36,313 nucleotides of DNA from Sphaerochaeta sp. Phil3 (GTDB lineage: Bacteria > Spirochaetota > Spirochaetia > Sphaerochaetales > Sphaerochaetaceae). This document shows, piece after piece, positions 6,974 to 14,102 of the stretch (the stretch's first letter is position 1; each line of letters begins with the position of its first letter). The notes beneath the pieces are model-generated. The model had not been told where the DNA came from, made no database searches, and saw only the letters and a program-made list of their open reading frames with translations. A program made the translations under genes and the position numbers. The stretch is from contig MSGT01000035.1 of assembly GCA_001940825.1 (NCBI GenBank), positions 1 through 36,313 on the forward strand, given 5' to 3'.

Positions 6974-7813
6974 ATGAAATACAAAATCGAGAAAAACACC
7001 GTACAGGAGACGCTGATCATTCCGCTGTATGCGCGGAAGGTCTGCTCAGAACTATACCCGAATCTTTACCGGGACGAAACAGCGGTTCGCCTGATTGACG
7101 AGATCGACTACGATTTTTCTGAGGCGGAGAAAAAATCCCGCAGCCTGATGCAGCGTTTCGGTTCACTGGAGGTGGCCATGCGGCAGAATGACCTTGCTTT
7201 TGAGGTGCGGGATTATCTGAAATCTCACCCCAATGCGGCGGTGGTCAATCTGGGCTGCGGGCTGGACAGCACTGGAAGAAGCTGCGACAACGGCAGCTGC
7301 AAGATATACAATCTGGATTTCCCCAATGTCATCTCCGTGCGTAACGAGCTTTTGCCCGCCGGGGAGCGTGAGGAAAATATCCCAGGCGATTTGAACAATA
7401 CCGAATGGTTTAGAAAAATTGACTCTTCAAACGGTGCGGTATTCTTTGCCTCCGGCGTGTTCTACTACTTTCTGACGAAACAGGTCAAAGCATTGGTGCA
7501 AAAAATGGCGGACGCCTTCCCCGGCGGTATGCTGGTGTTTGACGCTGCAAATCGGACGGCGGTGAAGATGATTGCAAAAACATGGCTCAAAAGCGCGAAA
7601 ATCAAGGATGTGGGCGCTTATTTTGCGGTTTCGGCCGCTCCCCAAGAGATCAGTGCGTGGGATAGCCGCTTGCAGGTCACAAGCCGTGGCTATATGCTGG
7701 GCTACAACGATCTCCGCGATCCATCCGTCAGCGGCTTTTTCCGTTTTCTCGCAAAGGTCGGCGACGGTATGATGAAAATGCAGATCGTGAAGATCGGATT
7801 TGGAGGCAAATAA
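6974..7813 (+). CDS. Leucine carboxyl methyltransferase-family (LCM) O-methyltransferase
   Basis: This is a 279-residue SAM-dependent methyltransferase of the LCM/PPM1 family (COG3315), often called polyketide O-methyltransferase in bacteria. The signature VNLGCGLDST (residues 91-100) and the following YNLDFPNV are typical, with FASGVFYYF further on as the family's YF motif region. It would methylate a carboxyl or hydroxyl group on an unknown small molecule. ATG 6974 is used; GTG 6965 directly after the previous stop is an alternative. The stop TAA shares one base with the ATG of the next gene (TAATG), so translation is coupled. It is the fourth methyltransferase of the cassette. Confidence 0.8.
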   Translation: MKYKIEKNTVQETLIIPLYARKVCSELYPNLYRDETAVRLIDEIDYDFSEAEKKSRSLMQRFGSLEVAMRQNDLAFEVRDYLKSHPNAAVVNLGCGLDSTGRSCDNGSCKIYNLDFPNVISVRNELLPAGEREENIPGDLNNTEWFRKIDSSNGAVFFASGVFYYFLTKQVKALVQKMADAFPGGMLVFDAANRTAVKMIAKTWLKSAKIKDVGAYFAVSAAPQEISAWDSRLQVTSRGYMLGYNDLRDPSVSGFFRFLAKVGDGMMKMQIVKIGFGGK

Positions 7814-8244
7814 TGAAAATTCTGGTATACGGCGCAGGTGTTTTAGGGTGCAATCTGGCAAGGAATCTGTTTCACGCCGGAAAGGACGTCACCCTGCTTG
7901 CCCGGGGAAAATGGGCGGCGGCACTGCCGGAGAAAAATGTCTTGTTTGCCTTTGCGCTCTCTGCCGGGCATCGGGAATATGACCTGGTCATTTCTATCGA
8001 CCTGAAAAAGATCACCATCGGGCAGCTGTCGGACGCAGCCTCCAATAAACAATTGATCGGGTAGATATTCTGCGGCATAAAATACAAGGTCGATTACGAG
8101 CCTAATATGGAGGATTATCTACTCTGCCATGCCGAGTTTGTGATGCCGGCGGCCTTCGCCTGCTATAAGACGGACGGCGACCTGAAAAAGCTTAGGAGAA
8201 ATACGGTGTATCTTGGACGGGTGATCGATGCCAATATTGAAGGC
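7813..8244 (+). pseudogene. Ketopantoate reductase (PanE/ApbA)-like gene, decayed
   Basis: The start reads ILVYGAGVLGCNLARNL, the NADP-binding glycine motif of the PanE/ApbA family. Three kinds of damage follow. After about 35 codons the sequence jumps from LLARGKW to AAALPEKNVLFAF, so roughly 80-90 residues of a normal ~300-residue protein seem to be missing. An in-frame TAG at 8062-8064 sits where a glutamine codon CAG is expected, because the same frame continues as IFCGIKYKVDYEPN and CYKTDGDLKKLRR. Finally, at about 8240 the frame runs into an unrelated transposase C-terminus. The gene starts by TAATG overlap with the LCM methyltransferase, so it was once part of this operon. Confidence 0.75.
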
Positions 8245-8490
8245 TTCGTCTCCCTTCTCATCCTGAGGCTGCTTGAAAGGAAGACCGGCTGCAGGATCCC
8301 CATCGGGACAATGGTGGAAAGCCTGAGGAAGGCGAATCTGGCCCTTCTGCCCAATGGAACCTACGTGAACACATATTGCGACAACGTCATTGCCGATATC
8401 GGAAAGGCCCTTGGTCTTTCACTGACACAGAAATTCTATTCGAAAGGTGACCTTGTCATCGAACGAGGAAAAACCGTAAAGAAATTCTGA
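8242..8490 (+). mobile_element. C-terminal remnant of an IS1634/COG5421-like transposase
   Basis: From about 8242 the frame reads IEGFVSLLILRLLERKTG, then LRKANLALLPNGTYVNTYCD and ends at 8490. The spacing of L-L-x-R-L-L-E-x-K, L-R-x-x-N and a late aromatic-K segment fits the C-terminal end of IS1634-type DDE transposases. Only about 80 residues remain and no upstream transposase part is present. It is fused in frame to the PanE-like fragment, probably by recombination within the shared sequence ATTGAAGGCT. Family assignment is by eye. Confidence 0.55.
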
Positions 8491-8916
8491 ACATCACACA
8501 ACGGAAAATTATTGATGACTCGTTGTAATTATCTGCACAGTAGATAGTTGCGACGTTTTTTTGTGTTTTAGCTGCGGAAGTCGGGTTATAGCGTTCTTTT
8601 TGCTGCTTGTCAATGCGAATTGCACACTCCTTTGCAAAAACATACATGTATACTAAAAACGGTTGAAAATCGTCGGAAGTGGTATACACTGGATCCTTGA
8701 AGGACATGCATTCGGCCATTCGGAGGAAGGACAACGATGCCGGAGGTCGCCCTTGGATGCAGCTTCAAGACCTGAATGCCAAAATGTACCGCAAACGCAT
8801 TTTCCCCAAAGGGATACAATCCGTTCACCTCCCCCCCCAACTTTCCGTGAAGAACCAATTTTTTTGGCTCAGTCCTGAATTATGTGGATTTAGCATTCCT
8901 AACAACCCAATGCATC
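8491..8916. other. Gene-free junction between imported cassette and resident DNA
   Basis: No convincing gene is visible on either strand; open frames here lack ribosome sites or recognisable protein features. The first part (8491-8660) is probably the non-coding tail of the transposase element, because it follows the transposase stop directly. Base composition falls from GC-rich to the lower level of the resident chromosome across this stretch. No clear terminal inverted repeat was found to mark the exact border. Confidence 0.5.
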
Positions 8917-10266
8917 TCAATCCAGTATCTCCCAATGACCATCATAGTCGCTACCAATACGCCTGATTTTTCCAGCGTCCTTCAAATCCTTGAGAGCTCT
9001 ATAGACAGTTTTTGGAGATTTTCCAACCTTCTCTGAGATCATATCACCAGTCATATATGGGTCTTTGCGCACCAAGTCATAGACAGCCTTTTGGCTTTTG
9101 GACATTTCCCTTGAACCGTCAGAAGAAAGAGGCCTCATGAAAGTAAAACGAAATCCGTTCTTCGTGTTTTCATATCCATAGGAAACACCAGCCCTACGAC
9201 ACTCCTCAAAGGTCCTTTCGAATCCTGTTCCAAAGGCCTCTATCGAAGCGGTTCTGAAAAGAACATCAACAATTTTTGGATTATGCACAATTGGTTGCTC
9301 CTGTCCAGAGGCAAACTCTTCAGGGGTGAAGCCAATAGGGAAAAGACCTGGACTATATATGCACACTCTGTTCTTATAGACATCGATTTCGAACGAAGTC
9401 CTTCCAATATAGCATCCATGTGCAAACGCATTCAGGACAATCTCCCTTATGGCCTTGGCAGGGATCTCAGGCTCCTCCTTTCTCGACAATCCACCAGTGA
9501 AACCAATCTTCCAGTCAATAGCTCCCATTATGTAGGAAACCGATTCTTCATAGACCTCAAAAACATTCCCATAGAAGTGGTTGAGTTTTATGAACGTATC
9601 CTTCGAGTCGGTTGCAAAGGTCGCCATCTTCACCAATATAGGCTTGTTCTTGGAAAAGAGTACATTCCCTGCATTGTTTAGATTCCCGGAACATTTGCAG
9701 AGCAGGCCAAACTTAGACAATGCAGATGATTTGTCAGAGTACATATATCCCAACCTTTTCGCTTCGTTTCCACATTTTATGACATATGAAAGAAGATTCT
9801 CGTCGACATCATCCAATGAACATCCTGAATCTTCATTCTCCCAGAAGGAATAGTTCTTTTCTCTTCCCCTAAAGAGTCTTTCAAGCTCAACATCGCTTAT
9901 CATACGATCTTCGTCTGCAAAACGCTCATAATACCGTCCAAATGCAGAATAAGGAGAGTTGTCTCCTGAAAACTGCACTTCTATAAATGAAAGACCATCA
10001 CTGGTCTTTCTCTCATTTATCTCGTACCAGCAAGAAGGTCTTATACTAGAAGCGATATCCCTGGAAAGAGACCTCAACGTATCCCTACCAACATCCATGC
10101 CACACACGTCACCTGAATCAAGTACTCCAAAGTAGAGAATTCCTCTATCGTGTTTATTTAATATGCTTGCAATCGAGATTATGCCAGAATCCTTCTCCGC
10201 CGTACTCTTCTTGAACTCAATCGTCTCTGTTTCCCTTCCAATGTTCATGCAAAACCTCTTGGACAT
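8917..10266 (-). CDS. AlbA_2-domain ATP-binding regulator with winged helix
   Basis: This is a 449-residue protein of the 'ATP-dependent DNA helicase/Schlafen AlbA_2' type. Residues 1-115 form the AlbA_2 (divergent AAA_4) domain: ETIEFKKS, then ILYFGVLDSGDVCGMDVG. The middle carries an HATPase_c_4 region (IREIVLNAFAHGCY, about residues 265-280, then GTGFERTFEECRRAG). The last 60 residues look like a winged helix (DLVRKDPYMTGDMISEKVG, TVYRALKDLK). Such proteins are usually taken as transcription regulators, often near mobile or defence genes. The start ATG 10266 has no ribosome-binding site and is embedded in an unusual palindrome (10256-10306), which suggests self-regulation. It is monocistronic and close to the border of the imported cassette. 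Confidence 0.8.
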   Translation of the reverse strand: MSKRFCMNIGRETETIEFKKSTAEKDSGIISIASILNKHDRGILYFGVLDSGDVCGMDVGRDTLRSLSRDIASSIRPSCWYEINERKTSDGLSFIEVQFSGDNSPYSAFGRYYERFADEDRMISDVELERLFRGREKNYSFWENEDSGCSLDDVDENLLSYVIKCGNEAKRLGYMYSDKSSALSKFGLLCKCSGNLNNAGNVLFSKNKPILVKMATFATDSKDTFIKLNHFYGNVFEVYEESVSYIMGAIDWKIGFTGGLSRKEEPEIPAKAIREIVLNAFAHGCYIGRTSFEIDVYKNRVCIYSPGLFPIGFTPEEFASGQEQPIVHNPKIVDVLFRTASIEAFGTGFERTFEECRRAGVSYGYENTKNGFRFTFMRPLSSDGSREMSKSQKAVYDLVRKDPYMTGDMISEKVGKSPKTVYRALKDLKDAGKIRRIGSDYDGHWEILD

Positions 10267-10306
10267 TTTTTAAAATATGTCTAAGACATATTATCATGTC
10301 CAAGAG
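10256..10306 (-). promoter_or_regulatory. Nested palindrome over the AlbA_2 gene start
   Basis: A perfect 19-bp palindrome, AATATGTCTAAGACATATT (10274-10292), lies inside an outer perfect 11-bp inverted repeat, CTCTTGGACAT (10256-10266) and ATGTCCAAGAG (10296-10306). The outer arm contains the first codons of the AlbA_2 gene (ATG TCC AAG AG). The core is 8 bases upstream of the start codon and would overlap any promoter. It is a strong operator candidate, most likely for the adjacent winged-helix protein. Confidence 0.7.
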
Positions 10307-10405
10307 CAAACTACAAGAGGTTGGAAATCCATCACAACCTACTTTCGAATAACCTTCTTAAGCACAACCGCAGGAATCACAACGCTACCACTAACTTTTA
10401 GAGTC

Positions 10406-11053
10406 CTAGATCTTGAAGCACTTTTGAAGCGATTTGTACTCACCCAATGCCAGAAGCGTTATATCATTGGACAAAACAGTGTCAGACGCAACGAAAACAT
10501 CGATTTTTCCAGATCGTCTGATACCAAGGATACTGATTCCAAACCTTTTGCGGATATCCACCTCTCCCACGCTTTTTCCTATCCAAGCTTCTGGCACTTC
10601 AACTTCGAAGATCGCATGCTGATCATCAATCTCCATGTAGTCGAAGATATGGTCGCCGGTATATCGGATCGCCGTCCATTTCGCCATTTGCTTTTCAGGA
10701 TAGACGACATAGTCAGCACCGTTGCGAAGCAGGAATTTTTCCTGCACATCACGCTCAGCACGTGACACCACACACTTTGCACCAAGCTCCTTGAGAAGGG
10801 ATGTCGTTTCCAAAGAGTTCTGAAAACTGCCGCTTATGGTGACTATACAGACATCAAAGTTTCCAATGCCCAAAGAACGAAGGAACTCCTCGTTCGTAAC
10901 GTCACCAATCTGTGCATTCGTGACAAGTGGCAGGACTTCATTGATACGTTCCTCGTTTGTATCTACCGCCATGACCTGATGCCCCAACTGAGAAAGCTGC
11001 ACAGCAATATGCCGTCCAAAACGACCTACCCCAATCAAAAGGATGTTTTTCAT
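10406..11053 (-). CDS. ktrA: Potassium uptake regulatory subunit KtrA/TrkA
   Basis: This is a 215-residue RCK-type cytoplasmic gating subunit for the KtrB potassium channel-transporter. Residues 1-130 are the Rossmann RCK-N domain with GVGRFG (8-13) and AVDTNEER, binding nucleotides; residues 135-215 are the RCK-C (TrkA_C) domain, a binding site for c-di-AMP in several Gram-positive homologues. ATG 11053 is preferred because GGAG lies 9 bases upstream and MKNILLIGVG is the usual N-terminus; an upstream GTG overlaps the ktrB stop. It is the second gene of a ktrB-ktrA operon on the minus strand. Confidence 0.92.
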   Translation of the reverse strand: MKNILLIGVGRFGRHIAVQLSQLGHQVMAVDTNEERINEVLPLVTNAQIGDVTNEEFLRSLGIGNFDVCIVTISGSFQNSLETTSLLKELGAKCVVSRAERDVQEKFLLRNGADYVVYPEKQMAKWTAIRYTGDHIFDYMEIDDQHAIFEVEVPEAWIGKSVGEVDIRKRFGISILGIRRSGKIDVFVASDTVLSNDITLLALGEYKSLQKCFKI

Positions 11054-11070
11054 GATGAATGCTCCTTTTT

Positions 11071-12408
11071 TCACCCAATAGTGATCTTCTCCTGCGGAAG
11101 CTTCGCATTGCCCACTTTCCTGCTGGAAAACGTTGCATAAACGAGCGTAAGACCACCCACTCTACCTAGATACATAAGTGCAATCAGCACTATTTGCGAA
11201 GGAATATGCAACTGCGGAGTTATACCAAGCGTAAGCCCAACCGTTCCAACCGCCGATGCCGTTTCATACAGGCACAATGACAGTGGAATATCCTCATACA
11301 TACTTATAAACACAGCTCCACCAAAGAACAATGCAAGATACATCGTCAAAATGGTTGCAGCGGTTTTGATAGCGTTGCAATCAACTCTACGGCCAAAGAA
11401 CTGCAAGCTGTCCCTTTGTCGAAACGTCGAAGCTACATTTGCAACCAAAACAGCAAGCGTCGTCGTTTTCATACCACCCGCCGTAGAACCTGGCGAGCCG
11501 CCAACCATCATCAGGAATATCAAGACAGCCTGCGATACACCGGTCATAGCGGAGAGCGTTACGGTATTGAAGCCGGCAGTCCTTGGCGTGACAGACTGGA
11601 AAAGAGAAGCAAGCAGCCGGTTCCCCATTGGAAGTGCGCAGAAATCCACGAAGAAGAAAAACAAAGCCGGAAGAACTATAAGGACCGCCGTAGTGACAAG
11701 AATAACTTTGCTTTGCATCCTGTAGCGGTGCAAATGCAGTTTGTTTTCGCAGATATCGTCCCATGTCAAAAAGCCAATGCCACCAGTCACAATCAATAGC
11801 ATAATCGTAATGTTTATCACAGGGCTTCCAGCATAGCCAACGAGGGACGGATACAGATTGCTTTCCGTTCCAAGGATATCAAAACCTGCGTTGCAAAAAG
11901 CGGATATAGAGTGGAAAACAGCCATCCAGATACCGCGCCATCCATAGTCACGGCAGAATACTGGAAGCATGGCTACAGCACCCAACAGCTCAATGAGGAA
12001 AGTCCCTCGCAGGATGAATCGCGTCAACCTGACGATTCCTCCAACCTTTGGAGCTGAGATTGCATCCTGCATGGTGCTGCGTTGCATAAGGGATATCCTT
12101 CGTCCGGACAACAGAGCAAACGATGCCGCTACGGTGACAACGCCAAGACCTCCAATCTGAATCAGAGTCAGAATGACAATCTGACCAAAGACAGACCAGT
12201 AGCTGCCGGTATCCTGCACGACAAGCCCCGTCACACACACGGCCGATGTCGCAGTAAACAGTGTTTCGTTGAAAGGCGTCACACGCCCGTCCGCCGCAGA
12301 GATAGGCAGCATCAATAGCAGAGCCCCCAATAGAATGACCCCTGCAAAACCCAATATGATAATTTGGAAAGTCGAAAGGCGATGCTTCCGACAATCCACC
12401 TCTTCCAT
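11071..12408 (-). CDS. ktrB: Potassium uptake membrane subunit KtrB/TrkH
   Basis: This is a 445-residue integral membrane protein of the SKT (TrkH/KtrB) superfamily: four M1-P-M2 repeats, each with a potassium filter loop. The filter glycines are visible in TATSAVCVTGL, ISAFCNAGFD, VTPRTAGFN and SAVGTVGLT. It imports K+ coupled to Na+ or H+ and is gated by the KtrA ring, encoded 17 bases downstream. The first residues are uncertain: ATG 12408 is chosen, with AAGGAG about 12 bases upstream; GTG 12411 and 12420 are alternatives. The leader (12421-12658) contains structured, terminator-like sequence. Confidence 0.93.
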   Translation of the reverse strand: MEEVDCRKHRLSTFQIIILGFAGVILLGALLLMLPISAADGRVTPFNETLFTATSAVCVTGLVVQDTGSYWSVFGQIVILTLIQIGGLGVVTVAASFALLSGRRISLMQRSTMQDAISAPKVGGIVRLTRFILRGTFLIELLGAVAMLPVFCRDYGWRGIWMAVFHSISAFCNAGFDILGTESNLYPSLVGYAGSPVINITIMLLIVTGGIGFLTWDDICENKLHLHRYRMQSKVILVTTAVLIVLPALFFFFVDFCALPMGNRLLASLFQSVTPRTAGFNTVTLSAMTGVSQAVLIFLMMVGGSPGSTAGGMKTTTLAVLVANVASTFRQRDSLQFFGRRVDCNAIKTAATILTMYLALFFGGAVFISMYEDIPLSLCLYETASAVGTVGLTLGITPQLHIPSQIVLIALMYLGRVGGLTLVYATFSSRKVGNAKLPQEKITIG

Positions 12409-12420
12409 CACTATTATCAC

Positions 12421-12658
12421 TCCTTCGTCTGTACCAGTCTCAATAGACTCCTAATACAGCTGCAACCCCATTTTGCCGTGGTTCGCTGTTTTTGTACAGC
12501 GTTTCTACAGTGTAAACTCGGTAAAGAAAAAGGCTACGCATTGAATGCCTACTCTTCATCTTCACAGAAAGCCCACGGTGCAGCTACAATACCATCACAT
12601 CCTAGACCGATGTCCCAGCACCCAGACAAAACGCTGAAAGCTTTGAAGGAGATTTATC
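12421..12658 (-). promoter_or_regulatory. Structured leader region upstream of ktrB
   Basis: This 238-bp intergenic region separates divergent genes. Read toward ktrB it has GGCATTCAATGCGTAGCC followed by TTTTTCTTT (12549 down to 12521), a terminator-like hairpin with no minus-strand gene before it, and then CGCTGT-N6-ACAGCG (12484-12501) and AACC...GGTT pairing. This layout would fit an attenuated leader. I could not fit it to the c-di-AMP riboswitch that controls ktr genes elsewhere, so the class is undetermined. Confidence 0.35.
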
Positions 12659-13093
12659 ATGAGCTATGAAATGGACTATGAAAAGGAAAGGCAGGAAGCC
12701 ATATTCGCAGGCAAATGCGCACTTGAAAGTCTAAGAGACGCCAGAAATGAAATCTCCAAAGCCAAGACCTGGGGAGTCATCGACATCCTTGGAGGAGGTT
12801 TCCTCTCAACCTTCATGAAGCACACGAAGGTAAGCAACGCCCGCTCGAGCGTAGAGAGGGCCAAGTACGACCTACAAAGGTTCAACAGCGAGCTTAGGGA
12901 CCTTCACCTGGATCTGAACCTGGACATTGGAGACTTCCTCACCTTCTTCGACTTCATGGACAGCTTCCTTGCCGATGTCCTTGTCCAAAGCAAGCTCAAC
13001 GATGCCGCAAACAGAATAGACCAAGCCATACAGCGCGTGGAAACCATCCTACGCAACATCCAAGGAAACCACATCAACTACGATGGGCGTTGA
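12659..13093 (+). CDS. Conserved helical protein of unknown function
   Basis: This is a 144-residue protein I cannot name. It is predicted to be mostly helical and soluble: an N-terminal helix rich in Ala, Glu and Arg, a glycine turn WGVIDILGGGFLSTFMKH (about residues 38-56), and long amphipathic helices with heptad-like leucines (FNSELRDLHLDLNLDIGDF). A central KH-x-K motif follows the glycine segment. GGAG lies 8 bases before ATG 12659. Its last codons (Asp-Gly-Arg-stop) are written by the first unit of the decamer array at 13082-13151, and it faces the RAYT-like gene tail-to-tail. Confidence 0.7.
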   Translation: MSYEMDYEKERQEAIFAGKCALESLRDARNEISKAKTWGVIDILGGGFLSTFMKHTKVSNARSSVERAKYDLQRFNSELRDLHLDLNLDIGDFLTFFDFMDSFLADVLVQSKLNDAANRIDQAIQRVETILRNIQGNHINYDGR

Positions 13094-13151
13094 TGGGCGC
13101 TGTGTGGCGCAGTATGGCGTTGTGGGGCTCAGTAGGACGCTATGGGACGCT
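13082..13151. repeat. Left decamer array (seven 10-bp units)
   Basis: Seven head-to-tail units of exactly 10 bp: GATGGGCGTT, GATGGGCGCT, GTGTGGCGCA, GTATGGCGTT, GTGGGGCTCA, GTAGGACGCT, ATGGGACGCT. The array covers the stop codons of both converging genes (13091-13093 and 13140-13142). Its order of unit types is mirrored by the array at 13933-13992 on the other side of the RAYT-like gene. The units contain GTAG/GTGG, reminiscent of the conserved tetranucleotide of REP sequences, but they are direct repeats rather than hairpins. Confidence 0.85.
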
Positions 13152-13826
13152 GAAGCCAAACACCTTTGAGTTCATTTCAGGTGTCCAGTCTCCGAACCTA
13201 TGCTGAGCTTCAACCCAAACCTCCTTCTTCGAATGTGTTTTGTAGAACTCGTATAGCTCTTTGAATGGAATCCCAAAAAGCGCTTCATAGATGTCCTTGT
13301 TGTACGGAGGCTGGAAATGACCGTTCTCAAACATCCAAAAAAAACTGTACGGAGCGTTTTTCCCTTCGTTCTCCCTCGAAGAGGCATTGTCTTCAACATA
13401 CTTTCCAAGGAAGAAGAGATGCAGCATCTCTCGTATGACCGTATATTGAGGACGCTCGCAGAACAGACGCAGCCCCTTTCTTTGAGGGTATCTGTGCGAC
13501 ACATAGCGTACAAGGCTCGAATTGAGAGCCCTGTACATGTCAGAGATGTTCCTCCAATTCTTGGAGTATAGAACATCATGCGTATGGGTTGGCATAACCA
13601 CGGAATACAGCACCGCTATCTCGTATCTAATGCACAACTCACACATCAAGTGATTCCTGTAACGAGCTATATCGTTGTTGAAAAGCGCCATTCCACCCCA
13701 AGCTTTCTGAGTCGTGTGGTAGAAACAACCTTCCTTGTCGATATTGTTGCGCTTCGAATCTCCAGCAGATCCATCAGAAAAGGCTATGGAATCCAGGAAA
13801 CCAATGATTTTGTCTACATCGTTCAT
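13140..13826 (-). CDS. RAYT-like (REP-associated Y1/HUH) transposase
   Basis: This is a 228-residue protein resembling TnpA_REP, a single-strand-specific HUH nuclease that acts on REP repeats. Key features: FYHTTQKAWGG-x-x-LF (about residues 36-50), like the family's opening strand; VVMPTHTHDVL with the HUH pair His81/His83 (the family consensus is MPNHVH); and the helix DMYRALNSSLVRYVSHRYP. In my alignment the usual catalytic tyrosine position is Leu105, with Tyr108 three residues later, so activity needs checking. The C-terminal 90 residues are a family-specific tail. ATG 13826 is chosen for AAAGGAG 9 bases upstream. The gene sits between two inverted decamer arrays, one of which encodes its last codons (Ser-Val-Pro-stop). 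Confidence 0.75.
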   Translation of the reverse strand: MNDVDKIIGFLDSIAFSDGSAGDSKRNNIDKEGCFYHTTQKAWGGMALFNNDIARYRNHLMCELCIRYEIAVLYSVVMPTHTHDVLYSKNWRNISDMYRALNSSLVRYVSHRYPQRKGLRLFCERPQYTVIREMLHLFFLGKYVEDNASSRENEGKNAPYSFFWMFENGHFQPPYNKDIYEALFGIPFKELYEFYKTHSKKEVWVEAQHRFGDWTPEMNSKVFGFSVP

Positions 13827-13932
13827 ATTCGTGACTCCTTTACTTAAGGAATCAAGAAAACAGTGCATTTCCATTCTCGCACCCCAAAACGCCCCTTCAT
13901 TTTGTTGCAATACTAACATTTAAAGCGATTGC

Positions 13933-13992
13933 ACAGCGTCCTACAGCGTCCTACAGCGTCCTACAACGCCATACTCCGCCCATCAACGCCCA
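13933..13992. repeat. Right decamer array (six units), inverted to the left array
   Basis: Three identical units ACAGCGTCCT (13933-13962) are followed by ACAACGCCAT, ACTCCGCCCAT and CAACGCCCA. Read on the minus strand the order is GATGGGCG, GTATGGCGTT, GTAGGACGCT x3, the same order as in the left array, so the two arrays form a large imperfect inverted repeat around the RAYT-like gene. The array lies just upstream of an extended -10-like TGTTAGTAT (13910-13918, minus), where it would cover the -35 region. Confidence 0.85.
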
Positions 13993-14102
13993 AGAATGCA
14001 ATTCGCAGGGATTTGAGCCGTATTCAGGGACACCAACGAGGGATAGTACTCTGTTGTACAGTCCGAGTGCAGTGGCGCAGAAGACGACTAAAATCCCAAG
14101 AA

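Noticed and set aside
8456-8734. Minus-strand frame of 92 codons in the cassette junction
   Set aside because: No ribosome site, no family resemblance, and it overlaps the end of the transposase remnant.
10277-10765. Plus-strand open frame of 162 codons over the ktrA region
   Set aside because: Antisense to ktrA for most of its length; low-complexity product without motifs or a ribosome site.
12421-12658. c-di-AMP (ydaO) riboswitch before ktrB
   Set aside because: Conserved ydaO segments could not be matched by eye; only generic hairpins are present.
14005-14040. T-arm-like sequence GCAGGGATTTGAGCC suggesting a tRNA end
   Set aside because: No matching acceptor, anticodon or D arms could be folded around it.
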